From NCBI RefSeq assembly GCF_030815485.1, contig NZ_JAUSWV010000002.1, positions 6,510,001 to 6,574,000 of the forward strand: 64,000 nt of DNA, given 5' to 3'. Every line of letters begins with the position of its first letter. Positions within the stretch are counted from its first letter, which is position 1. The position numbers and the translations under genes were made by a program. Of the stretch, positions 16,211-23,484 are shown piece after piece. The DNA comes from Streptomyces rishiriensis. GTDB lineage: Bacteria > Actinomycetota > Actinomycetes > Streptomycetales > Streptomycetaceae. The notes beneath the pieces were generated by a model. It saw nothing but the letters and a program-made list of their open reading frames with translations, did no database searches and was not told the DNA's origin.

Positions 16211-17182
16211 ATGACCCAGGCACCGACACCCACCGCGGACACCGTCCGCCGACTGGTCCGTGCGCTCCTCGACGAGGGCGGCGCGAGCGGCTCGGGGCCG
16301 GAGGTACGGCCCGTCGCCGCGGGCGGCTCGCCCGCCACCTGGTGGGTCGGCACCCGCCATGTGCTGCGCCTCGCCACCGACCGCGCGACGACCCTGCGCC
16401 GCCGCCGGGAACTGCGGCTGCGCGAGCTCGTCCGCCCGCACGTCCCGGTCGCCGTGCCCACCAGCGTCGCGCACGGCGAGTGGTCTCCCGGGCTGATGTA
16501 CACCCTCGACACCAAGCTGCCCGGCGGCACCGCCGAGGAGCACGACGTGTCGGCCGTCGGCGAGGCCGACCTCGCCGGACTGCTCCGAGGGCTGCGCGAG
16601 GTGCCGCCCCGGCAGGCCGAGACGCTCGGCGTGCCGCGCACCGCCCCGCGCTCCCTGGAGGCGCTGCGCCGGATGGCCGTGGCCTCCGCCGAACGCCTCG
16701 CCCGCGCCGACGAGTTCGACCCGGCCCGCCTCCAGCAGCTCACCTCGTCCGGCGCGGCGCAGCTCGCCGCCCAGCCCGGCACCGCCGTCCTCGTCCACCA
16801 CGCCCTGCGCGGCGAACACCTCGTGGTGAGCGCCGACGGCCGGGTGCGTGGTGTCCTCGACTGGACCGGCGCGGTCCTCGGGGACCCCGCCGAGGACATC
16901 GCCGGGCTCGCCCTCGCCGTCGGCTCCGGCGCCGCCGTCCGCGCCGCCACCCTCGCCGGTTACGGAGCCCGCCCCTGCCTGCGCGGCCTGTGGCTCGCCC
17001 GCTGCGACACCGTCGTCCGCCTCGCGGAACGCCTCGACGGCCGCACCGCCCGTCCGCGGGACGCCGAGGCGCTCACCCTCCCGCGGGTGCGGCTGGGACG
17101 GGCCTGGGAGGCCATCCTGCTCGAGCGGGTGACGGAGTTCCGCGTGGAGGGCGAGGACGGCGGGCCCCACGAGGAGGGATGA
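16211..17182 (+). CDS. Aminoglycoside phosphotransferase-fold protein lacking the catalytic Asp
   Basis: A 323-residue APH-fold protein. The catalytic loop, normally HxDLxxxN, reads HHALRGEH (196-203). The general-base Asp is Ala198 and the Asn position is His. The following metal-binding Asp is kept (GVLDWTGAVLGDPAED, Asp217), and the N-lobe VLRLATD replaces the usual Lys strand with Arg. Members of this fold phosphorylate small molecules such as choline, homoserine or antibiotics. This one is probably inactive as a kinase or uses another mechanism, for instance as a nucleotide- or ligand-binding protein. Codon use is normal and the frame intact, so it does not look like decay. It follows the M24 peptidase gene by 49 bp. 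Confidence 0.8.
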   Translation: MTQAPTPTADTVRRLVRALLDEGGASGSGPEVRPVAAGGSPATWWVGTRHVLRLATDRATTLRRRRELRLRELVRPHVPVAVPTSVAHGEWSPGLMYTLDTKLPGGTAEEHDVSAVGEADLAGLLRGLREVPPRQAETLGVPRTAPRSLEALRRMAVASAERLARADEFDPARLQQLTSSGAAQLAAQPGTAVLVHHALRGEHLVVSADGRVRGVLDWTGAVLGDPAEDIAGLALAVGSGAAVRAATLAGYGARPCLRGLWLARCDTVVRLAERLDGRTARPRDAEALTLPRVRLGRAWEAILLERVTEFRVEGEDGGPHEEG

Positions 17183-17251
17183 GCGGACGGGGGAGGGCGG
17201 GGGACGGCCGTACGGAGGCGAGCGGTCCCTCCGCCGGGCCATCCACGGGAC

Positions 17252-17278
17252 GACCCCACGGGGGTCACCCCAAGGGGT
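17252..17278. terminator. Two adjacent short hairpins between convergent genes
   Basis: GACCCC-ACG-GGGGTC (17252-17266) and ACCCC-AA-GGGGT (17267-17278) stand side by side in the 151-bp gap between the APH-like gene and treZ. There is no T-run. A bidirectional terminator is plausible. Just after it, three copies of TCAGTCC occur at about 17320-17341. Confidence 0.4.
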
Positions 17279-17333
17279 CGCCCACGGTGTCGTCCCAGGG
17301 GGCGCCCCACCGGGATGCCTCAGTCCTCAGTCC

Positions 17334-19079
17334 TCAGTCCTGCGCCAGTACCACGCACGACTCGCCGGGGACATGCAGCAGCCCGTCCCGGCCCGGTACG
17401 TCCACCGGATCCCAGGTGGCCAGTACGCGGGCCGGACGCGGGCCCAGGGGGATGGCGGCCGGCTCCTTGCCGAGGTTGACCGCCACCCGGACGTCACCGC
17501 GCCGGAACGCCAGCCAGCGCGCCTGTGCGTCGTGGGCGACCTTGATGTCGGCCAGATCCGGATCGGTGAGGTCCGCGGTCGCGTGCCGCAGCGCGATCAG
17601 CTCGCGGTACCAGGCCAGCACGCGCGCGTGGGGCTCGCGTTGCGGCTCGGACCAGTCCAGGCAGGAGCGCTCGCGGGTCGCCGGGTCCTGCGGGTCGGGC
17701 ACGTCCTCCTCGGCCCAGCCGTGCGCCGCGAACTCCCGCCGCCTGCCCCGCCGTACGGCCTCGGCGAGCTCCGGGTCGGTGTGGTCGGTGAAGTACTGCC
17801 AGGGTGTGCCCGCCGCCCACTCCTCGCCCATGAAGAGCATCGGTGTGAACGGCGCGGTCAACGTCAGCGCCGCCGCGCAGGCCAGCAGCCCGGGGGAGAG
17901 CGACGCCGACAGGCGGTCGCCCTGGGCGCGGTTGCCGATCTGGTCGTGGGTCTGGCTGTACCCGAGGAGCCGGTGCGCGGGCAGGCGGGTGCGGTCGAGC
18001 GGGCGGCCGTGGCGCCGGCCACGGAAGCCGGAGTAGCTGCCGTCGTGGAAGTAGCCGCCGGTGAGGGTCTTGGCCAGCGCGGCGAACGGGGCGCGCGCGA
18101 AGTCCGCGTAGTAGCCCTGCGACTCGCCGGTGAGCGCGGTGTGCACGGCATGGTGGAAGTCGTCGTTCCACTGGGCGTGCAGGCCGAGACCGCCCGCCCG
18201 GCGGGGCGTGATCAGCCGCGGGTCGTTCAGGTCGGACTCGGCGACCAGGAACAACGGCCGGCCGGTCTCCTCGGCGAGGGCGTCCACCGCCGCCGACAGC
18301 TCCTCCAGGAAGTGGCACGCGCGCGTGTCCGCGAGCGCGTGCACCGCGTCCAGCCGCAGCCCGTCGAGCCGGTAGTCGCGCAGCCAGGCCAGCGCGCTGT
18401 CCAGCAGATAGGCGCGCACCTCGTCCGAGCCGGGCGCGTCCAGGTTGATGGCGGCGCCCCACGGCGTCTGGTGGGTCTCCGTGAAGTACGGGCCGAACTC
18501 GGGCAGGTAGTTGCCGGACGGGCCCAGGTGGTTGTGCACCACGTCCAGGACGACGCCCAGGCCGAGCGCGTGGGCCCGGTCGACGAACCGCTTCAGCGCC
18601 TCGGGGCCGCCGTACGGCTCGTGCACCGCCCACGGCGACACCCCGTCGTACCCCCAGCCGTGCCGGCCGGGAAACGCGGACAGCGGCATCAACTCGACGT
18701 GGGTGACACCGAGTTCCGCGAGATGCCCGAGGCGCTCCGCGGCGGCGTCCAGCGTGCCCTCGGGGGTGTAGGTGCCCACGTGCAGCTCGTACAGGACCGC
18801 CCCCGGCAGCGGCCGGCCCGGCCACGGGGTACGCCACTCGTGGCGGGCCTGGTCCACGACCGCGCTCAGTCCGTCCGGGCCGTCCGGCTGACGGCGCGAG
18901 CGGGGATCGGGGCGGACGGGTCCGTCGTCCACCGCGAACCCGTACCGCGAGCCGTCCGCGGCCTCCGCCTCACCGGTCCACCAGCCCGCCCGCTCCGGAT
19001 CGCGCTCCAACGCGTGGGTGACGTCGTCGCACTGGAGCGTCACACGTTCGGCCTTCGGTGCCCACACCTCGAACTGCAC
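17334..19079 (-). CDS. treZ: Malto-oligosyltrehalose trehalohydrolase
   Basis: A 581-residue GH13 enzyme releasing free trehalose from maltooligosyl-trehalose made by TreY. An N-terminal E-set domain (FEVWAPKAERVTLQ, about 1-95) precedes the (beta/alpha)8 barrel. The four GH13 regions are present: DVVHNHLGP, the nucleophile Asp in GLRLDAVHAL, the acid/base Glu in LVAESDLND and the Asp in SQTHDQIGNR. The length is as expected. The gene is separated from treY and glgX by the carboxypeptidase cluster, but all three face left. Cytoplasmic; trehalose serves osmoprotection and spore maturation in Streptomyces. Confidence 0.95.
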   Translation of the reverse strand: MQFEVWAPKAERVTLQCDDVTHALERDPERAGWWTGEAEAADGSRYGFAVDDGPVRPDPRSRRQPDGPDGLSAVVDQARHEWRTPWPGRPLPGAVLYELHVGTYTPEGTLDAAAERLGHLAELGVTHVELMPLSAFPGRHGWGYDGVSPWAVHEPYGGPEALKRFVDRAHALGLGVVLDVVHNHLGPSGNYLPEFGPYFTETHQTPWGAAINLDAPGSDEVRAYLLDSALAWLRDYRLDGLRLDAVHALADTRACHFLEELSAAVDALAEETGRPLFLVAESDLNDPRLITPRRAGGLGLHAQWNDDFHHAVHTALTGESQGYYADFARAPFAALAKTLTGGYFHDGSYSGFRGRRHGRPLDRTRLPAHRLLGYSQTHDQIGNRAQGDRLSASLSPGLLACAAALTLTAPFTPMLFMGEEWAAGTPWQYFTDHTDPELAEAVRRGRRREFAAHGWAEEDVPDPQDPATRERSCLDWSEPQREPHARVLAWYRELIALRHATADLTDPDLADIKVAHDAQARWLAFRRGDVRVAVNLGKEPAAIPLGPRPARVLATWDPVDVPGRDGLLHVPGESCVVLAQD

Positions 19080-19244
19080 GGACGGTTCCCCTTCGTCTGC
19101 TCACGGTGATGTAGCCCGTCGCGTCCATCGTGCTCCACCGGAGATCAATCCGCTTTGGTAACACTCCCATTGGCGGCACGCGCGCGTGCCGGGCGTTTTC
19201 GCGTCTTCTGGACACCCGCCGTCCACTGACCGACAATCACCACC

Positions 19245-19796
19245 GTGACGTCGTCTTTCGAGTTCAACACGTACCCCGCGCGGTTGTCCGACGTGGAGCG
19301 CGACCGGGCGCTGAAGGTGCTGCGTGACGGCGTCGCCATGGGGCGACTGTCGCACGACACGTTCATCCGGCGTATGGAGCTGGCTCTCGTCGCCCGCCGC
19401 TCCGACGAGCTCGCCGTCCTCACCGCCGACCTGCCCAGGGAGAGCCGCCTCTCGAGGGCCGTCTTCGGCAGCGTCGAAGCGGTCTCCGGCTTCACCGTAC
19501 GGCTGCGCAGGGCCTGGCAGGCCGAGCGGCTGCCCAAGCTGCTGCTGCCGCACCCCGGCACCGCGAGCGCCCTGCGCATCGGCCGCGACCCCGCGAGCGG
19601 CCTCAGACTGACCCACGAGAGCGTCTCGAGGGTGCACGCCGAACTCGTCCGCCAGGGCGGGATGTGGGTGCTGCGCGACCTCGGCTCCACCAACGGCACC
19701 ACGGTCAACGGACGCCGGGTCATCGGAGCGGCCGTGGTCCGCGAGGGCGACCAGGTCGCCTTCGGCCGCATGGCCTTCCGCCTCTCGGTGAACTGA
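19245..19796 (+). CDS. DUF1707-FHA domain protein
   Basis: A 183-residue protein. An N-terminal DUF1707 (about 13-65; RLSDVERDRALKVLRDGVAM, then GRLSHDTFIRRM) is joined to a C-terminal FHA domain (about 105-180). The FHA phosphothreonine-binding residues are all present: Arg in LRIGRDP, Ser and His in SVSRVHAEL, and the STNGTTVNG loop. FHA domains read Ser/Thr kinase phosphorylation, so this is probably a signalling adaptor; its partner is not evident nearby. The GTG at 19245 lacks a clear ribosome binding site, and the transcript may be leaderless. Divergent from treZ across 165 bp. Confidence 0.87.
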   Translation: MTSSFEFNTYPARLSDVERDRALKVLRDGVAMGRLSHDTFIRRMELALVARRSDELAVLTADLPRESRLSRAVFGSVEAVSGFTVRLRRAWQAERLPKLLLPHPGTASALRIGRDPASGLRLTHESVSRVHAELVRQGGMWVLRDLGSTNGTTVNGRRVIGAAVVREGDQVAFGRMAFRLSVN

Positions 19797-20077
19797 CCCA
19801 CCCAACCGGCCCACCGAACCGACCTGCCGGCCCGAGGCCCCGCCCCGACCCGGACGCATCGTCGCGCTCGCCCGTCGCGCTTGCGCGGCCTGTCCGCGTG
19901 CCCGCCTGTCGGTCCGTATGCGGTCCGTCGAACCGTGGCGTCCCGGCGGGCCGACGGCGACCCCGGGCTCGCCCGAGCGGCCACGGTCGGGTCAAGTCCC
20001 CACCGCCACCGCGGTGTTGACGTACCCCCGGCCCATGACTCACTGTGCGTACACCAGACACTCCAGGTGAACCGACG

Positions 20078-21457
20078 GTGCCGTCCCGTGGGAGGTGTGC
20101 CCTGCCGCCCCTCCTCCGTTACCCGACCGTGGACGAACTCGCGGCCCGCGCGGCCGCGCTCGCCGTCCGTGGTTCCGGGGACGTCCGGCTGCGCCGCGTC
20201 GGCGTCTCCCGCGCGGGCTCGCCCCTGTGGCTGCTCTCCGTCGGCCGGGGCGCCCGCCAGGCGCTCGTCGTCGCCGGACCGCACGCCAACGAGCCCGTCG
20301 GCGGCGCCACCGTCCTGCGGCTGGCCGAACGCGTCCTCGCCGACCCGCGGTTCACCGTCGGCGCCGACGCCACCTGGAACCTGCTGCTCTGTCTCGACCC
20401 CGACGGCCTGCGCCGCAACGAGGGCTGGCTGTCCGGCCCCTACAGCCTCGGCCGCTACTTCCGTCACTTCTTCCGGCCCGGCTTCCTGGAGCAACCGGAG
20501 TGGCTGCCCGACGGCGCGGCCGCCGCCGCGCTGCCGGAGACCCGTACGCTGCTCCGCCTCCAGGACGAACTGAAACCCACCTTCCAGTGCTCGCTGCACG
20601 GCGTCGACGTCGGCGGAGCCTTCGTGGAACTCACCCGCGACCTGCCCGGTCTCTCCCGGCGCGTAGCCCACGCCGCCGCCCGCCTCGGCATCCCCCGCGA
20701 ACTCGGGCCCTACGACAGCCTGTACTGGCCCCGTCTCGGACCCGCCGTCTACCGGATCCCGCCACCGCGGCCGCGTGACCTGGCCGCAGCGATCACGGAG
20801 GCCGCCGTCGAGTCGACCTGGTACCACCCGCACCGGTACGGCACGGTCACCGCGGTCGTCGAGGCGCCCATGTGGGGCGTCGCCGCCGTCGAGGACGACT
20901 CGCCGCCCGCCGACCGGGACGCGGCGCTGCGGGCCGTGAGCTCAGCCCTGCGCCATGACGCACAGTTGCTGGAACGTATCCTCGCGCGGGTCCGGCCCCA
21001 TCTCGCCGGTGCGCCCGACGCGGCCCGTCTGCTCGCCCCGGTCGACGACTATCTCCTGGTCTGCCCCGGTCTCGCGGCCGCCTGGGACCCCGCCACGGCC
21101 GACCCCGCCCGCCCGCTGCCCTCGCTCAGCACCGCGCATCTGACCGCCCTGCGCATCGCGGGCCGCCGGATCGCCGTCCGGACGGCGGGCCTGCTGCACC
21201 AGCTCGTCACCGGCGCCGGACACGATCCCACCGGCGCGCTGCCGGAGCTGGACGGGCTCATCGACGCGTGGTGCGCCGATTACCAGGAGGGGTGCGGGGC
21301 GCGCTGGATTCCCGTCGCACGCCAGGCGGAGTACCAGGCGCGGGTCGTGTTCGCCGCGTTCGAGCTGGCAGGCCGCCACGCCGCCGAGCCCGCGGGTGCC
21401 CGTTCGGGTGAGTCGGACTGGGGTACGCAGCCGGTCGTGCCGATGCATCGGGAATGA
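20078..21457 (+). CDS. M14-type zinc carboxypeptidase
   Basis: A protein of about 459 residues related to zinc carboxypeptidases. The HxxE zinc motif is in AGPHANEPVGG, the third ligand is the His of CSLHGVDVGG, and a conserved Glu follows in AVVEAPMWG. No signal peptide is visible, so a cytoplasmic peptidase is likely. The product of 22012-23262 is a clear paralogue with the same motifs in the same order. The start is uncertain: GTG at 20078 is used here, GTG at 20045 is possible, and the best ribosome binding site (GGGAGG) lies just before a CTG at 20102, where homology with the paralogue begins (LLRYPTV). The stop overlaps the inhibitor gene start as ATGA. Confidence 0.8.
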   Translation: MPSRGRCALPPLLRYPTVDELAARAAALAVRGSGDVRLRRVGVSRAGSPLWLLSVGRGARQALVVAGPHANEPVGGATVLRLAERVLADPRFTVGADATWNLLLCLDPDGLRRNEGWLSGPYSLGRYFRHFFRPGFLEQPEWLPDGAAAAALPETRTLLRLQDELKPTFQCSLHGVDVGGAFVELTRDLPGLSRRVAHAAARLGIPRELGPYDSLYWPRLGPAVYRIPPPRPRDLAAAITEAAVESTWYHPHRYGTVTAVVEAPMWGVAAVEDDSPPADRDAALRAVSSALRHDAQLLERILARVRPHLAGAPDAARLLAPVDDYLLVCPGLAAAWDPATADPARPLPSLSTAHLTALRIAGRRIAVRTAGLLHQLVTGAGHDPTGALPELDGLIDAWCADYQEGCGARWIPVARQAEYQARVVFAAFELAGRHAAEPAGARSGESDWGTQPVVPMHRE

Positions 21458-21909
21458 CGTATTCCCTCACCTGTCTCCGGTCGGCGAAAGCCGTACGGCG
21501 CGCGCTCCCGGCCGCGGCCGCCCTCCTTCTCGCCGTCGGCGCCGCACCGGCCCTGGCGGTCTCCCACGACGCCCGTTCCGGCAACTGGCTCCAGCTCACC
21601 GTCACCCGCGGCGACTCCCGCTCCAGCGACACCCGGGGCACCCTGCTGCTGTGCGACCCTCCCCAGGGCCACTCCCGCGCCGTCGAGGCCTGCGACGTCC
21701 TGACGCAGGCCGACGGGGACGTCGACGCGCTCACCGCGGACGGCAGCCGCGTCTGCCCGCTCATGTACGCGCCGGTCACGGTCCGCGCACAGGGGCAGTG
21801 GAACGGGCGCCCGGTCGACTACGAGCGCACCTTCGGCAACGACTGCGAGCGGGAGGCGCTGACGGGGGCGGTGTTCGCCCTGGACGACCAGGAGGTGCCC
21901 GAGGTCTGA
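21454..21909 (+). CDS. Secreted subtilisin inhibitor-like protein (SSI family)
   Basis: A 151-residue exported protease inhibitor. The signal peptide (to about 36, PALA) is followed by the SSI fold: LQLTVTRGD, TLLLCDPPQGHSRAVEAC, the reactive-site loop SRVCPLMYAPV and the end YERTFGNDCEREALTG. Cys67-Cys80 and Cys101-Cys131 correspond to the two SSI disulfides. By alignment with SSI (CPMVYDP) the P1 residue is Leu103, with Met at P1', which predicts inhibition of subtilisin/chymotrypsin-like proteases. Its ATG overlaps the carboxypeptidase stop (ATGA), so an exported inhibitor is translationally coupled to an apparently cytoplasmic peptidase, which is unusual. Confidence 0.9.
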   Translation: MTYSLTCLRSAKAVRRALPAAAALLLAVGAAPALAVSHDARSGNWLQLTVTRGDSRSSDTRGTLLLCDPPQGHSRAVEACDVLTQADGDVDALTADGSRVCPLMYAPVTVRAQGQWNGRPVDYERTFGNDCEREALTGAVFALDDQEVPEV

Positions 21910-21921
21910 CCCGGCCGGGAC

Positions 21922-21951
21922 GGCCGCGGACACCCGCGCGTGCCCGCGGCC
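21922..21951. terminator. Hairpin between the inhibitor and the convergent carboxypeptidase
   Basis: GGCCGCGG and CCGCGGCC form a perfect 8-bp stem with a 14-nt loop, 13 nt after the inhibitor stop, in the 100-bp convergent gap. No T-run. Confidence 0.45.
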
Positions 21952-22011
21952 ACCGCCCTGTCCGTCGTCCCCCTCGTCGTCCCGCCCGTCGTCCGCCCGT
22001 CGTGCCGCCTG

Positions 22012-23262
22012 TCATGCCGCCTGTTCGCGCGCGTGCAGGGCGGCCGCGACGACCGTGCGGGACTGGTGCTCGACCTGGTTCTCCAGGGGCACCCAGCGGG
22101 CCCGGAAGCGATAGGCGAAGGCGTCGCTCCACGTCTCGACGAGGTGTTCCAGACGTGGGGCGGCGTGGTCGTCGCTCTCCTGGAGGACCCGCCACAGCAT
22201 CGCGGCCGCCCGCAGGGGCAGCCGACGGGCGAAGGCGTCCACGCTGCCGACGTACGCCATCGTCGTGTCGGCGGGCGGGGTGTCCGTCCAGTCCGCGGCC
22301 AGCCCGGGCACCAGCTCCAGCGCCCACTTCGCCGCCCGCAGCAGGGGTCCGTCGACGCCCTCCAGACGCGGCAGCGCCTCGACGAGCACCCGCTCCACCT
22401 CCGTGGCGTCCCGCAGCAGCCGCCGCGCCAGGCGCCGCATCGCCGCGGCCGGGGCGGGATGCGGGGCGGGATCGTCCACCATGTCGCTCGCCCACATCGG
22501 CACCTCCACCACCGCGGTCAGACCGCCGTAACGATGGGCGTGGTACCAGGTGCTGTGCCGGGCGTCGTCCGGCATGCTCGGGTACGCCGCCTCCGTCCCG
22601 GCGGCCGGCATCACATGCACGCCGGGCCCGGACGCGGGCCAGCCCGCCGCGTCGGACGCGCCCGTCTCCACCGGGATGTGCAACCGGGCGGCGGACTTGA
22701 CGAACGGCTCGGCGAGACCCGGGATGTCCCTGGTCAGCTGCACCCAGCTGCCGCCCAGGTCGGTGCCGTGCAGCGTCACCTGGAGGTAGGGCCGCAGCTC
22801 GTCGATGACCCGGGTCAGCGCGCGCGTCTCGGGAGGCAGCCGGTCCGGCGGCAGCACGGCGGGGGACCACTCCGGCTGCTCAGGACCGGCGGGCCGGAAG
22901 AAGCCGAGGTGGTACTCCAGCAGGCTGCGCGGCGCCGGGGTCACATGCAGGCTCGCCCCGTCGGGGTCCGCGCACAGCAGGAAGTGCCAGGACGTGCCGT
23001 CCCGCAACTTCCGCTCCTGCGAGACCCGTTCGGCGAGCGCCAGCAGCGTCGAGCCGCCGGTCGGCTCGTTGGCGTGGGCACCCGCGACGACGAGCACGGC
23101 CCGCCGGGCGTGCCCCACGGACAGCAGGTGCAGGGGCCTGCCCGCACGGGAGAGACCCACCTGCCGCAGTGCGCACATTCCGGGGTGGCGCGCGGCCAGA
23201 GCCCGGACAGACGACGTCAGTTCGGCCACCGTGGGGTAGCGCAGCTCCGGCAGGAGACTCAC
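22012..23262 (-). CDS. M14-type zinc carboxypeptidase, paralogue
   Basis: A 416-residue protein parallel to the product of 20078-21457 over its whole length. It has LPELRYPTVAEL at the start, the zinc motif HANEP in AGAHANEPTGG, the third ligand His in TLHGTDLGG, STWYHAHRYG, and the Glu of AVVEVPMWA. No signal peptide. The GTG at 23262 is chosen because homology begins there; a longer frame upstream is unrelated sequence. It is transcribed leftwards, downstream of treY by 222 bp, with its own probable promoter. The two paralogues face each other with the inhibitor between them, which suggests an inverted duplication around it. Confidence 0.8.
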   Translation of the reverse strand: MSLLPELRYPTVAELTSSVRALAARHPGMCALRQVGLSRAGRPLHLLSVGHARRAVLVVAGAHANEPTGGSTLLALAERVSQERKLRDGTSWHFLLCADPDGASLHVTPAPRSLLEYHLGFFRPAGPEQPEWSPAVLPPDRLPPETRALTRVIDELRPYLQVTLHGTDLGGSWVQLTRDIPGLAEPFVKSAARLHIPVETGASDAAGWPASGPGVHVMPAAGTEAAYPSMPDDARHSTWYHAHRYGGLTAVVEVPMWASDMVDDPAPHPAPAAAMRRLARRLLRDATEVERVLVEALPRLEGVDGPLLRAAKWALELVPGLAADWTDTPPADTTMAYVGSVDAFARRLPLRAAAMLWRVLQESDDHAAPRLEHLVETWSDAFAYRFRARWVPLENQVEHQSRTVVAAALHAREQAA

Positions 23263-23293
23263 CCCCGTTATCGTCCGCCCGGCCTTCGCATCC

Positions 23294-23324
23294 GCAGTAC
23301 CCCACGCTCTCTGGTAACTGTCAA
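23294..23324 (-). promoter_or_regulatory. Candidate vegetative promoter of the carboxypeptidase paralogue
   Basis: On the minus strand TTGACA (plus 23319-23324) is followed after 19 bp by TACTGC (plus 23294-23299). The -35 is perfect; the -10 is poor and the spacing slightly long. The GTG start is 32 bp further on. Confidence 0.35.
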
Positions 23325-23484
23325 GAACGCCTGCGGGGAGGCTCCGGGGGCGCTCGGACGTGCGCGCCGGCGGGGGGTACGACCGTCCCGCCCGCACTCC
23401 CCGCCCGCACTCCCCGCGCGTGCGCCCTCCCACGTCCGCGGTCCCCGCGGCCGGCGGGTGGGCCGGACGACCACGGCGAGGTTC

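Noticed and set aside
14417..17242. A 940-codon minus-strand frame
   Set aside because: Antisense to the M24 peptidase and APH-like genes; no family resemblance.
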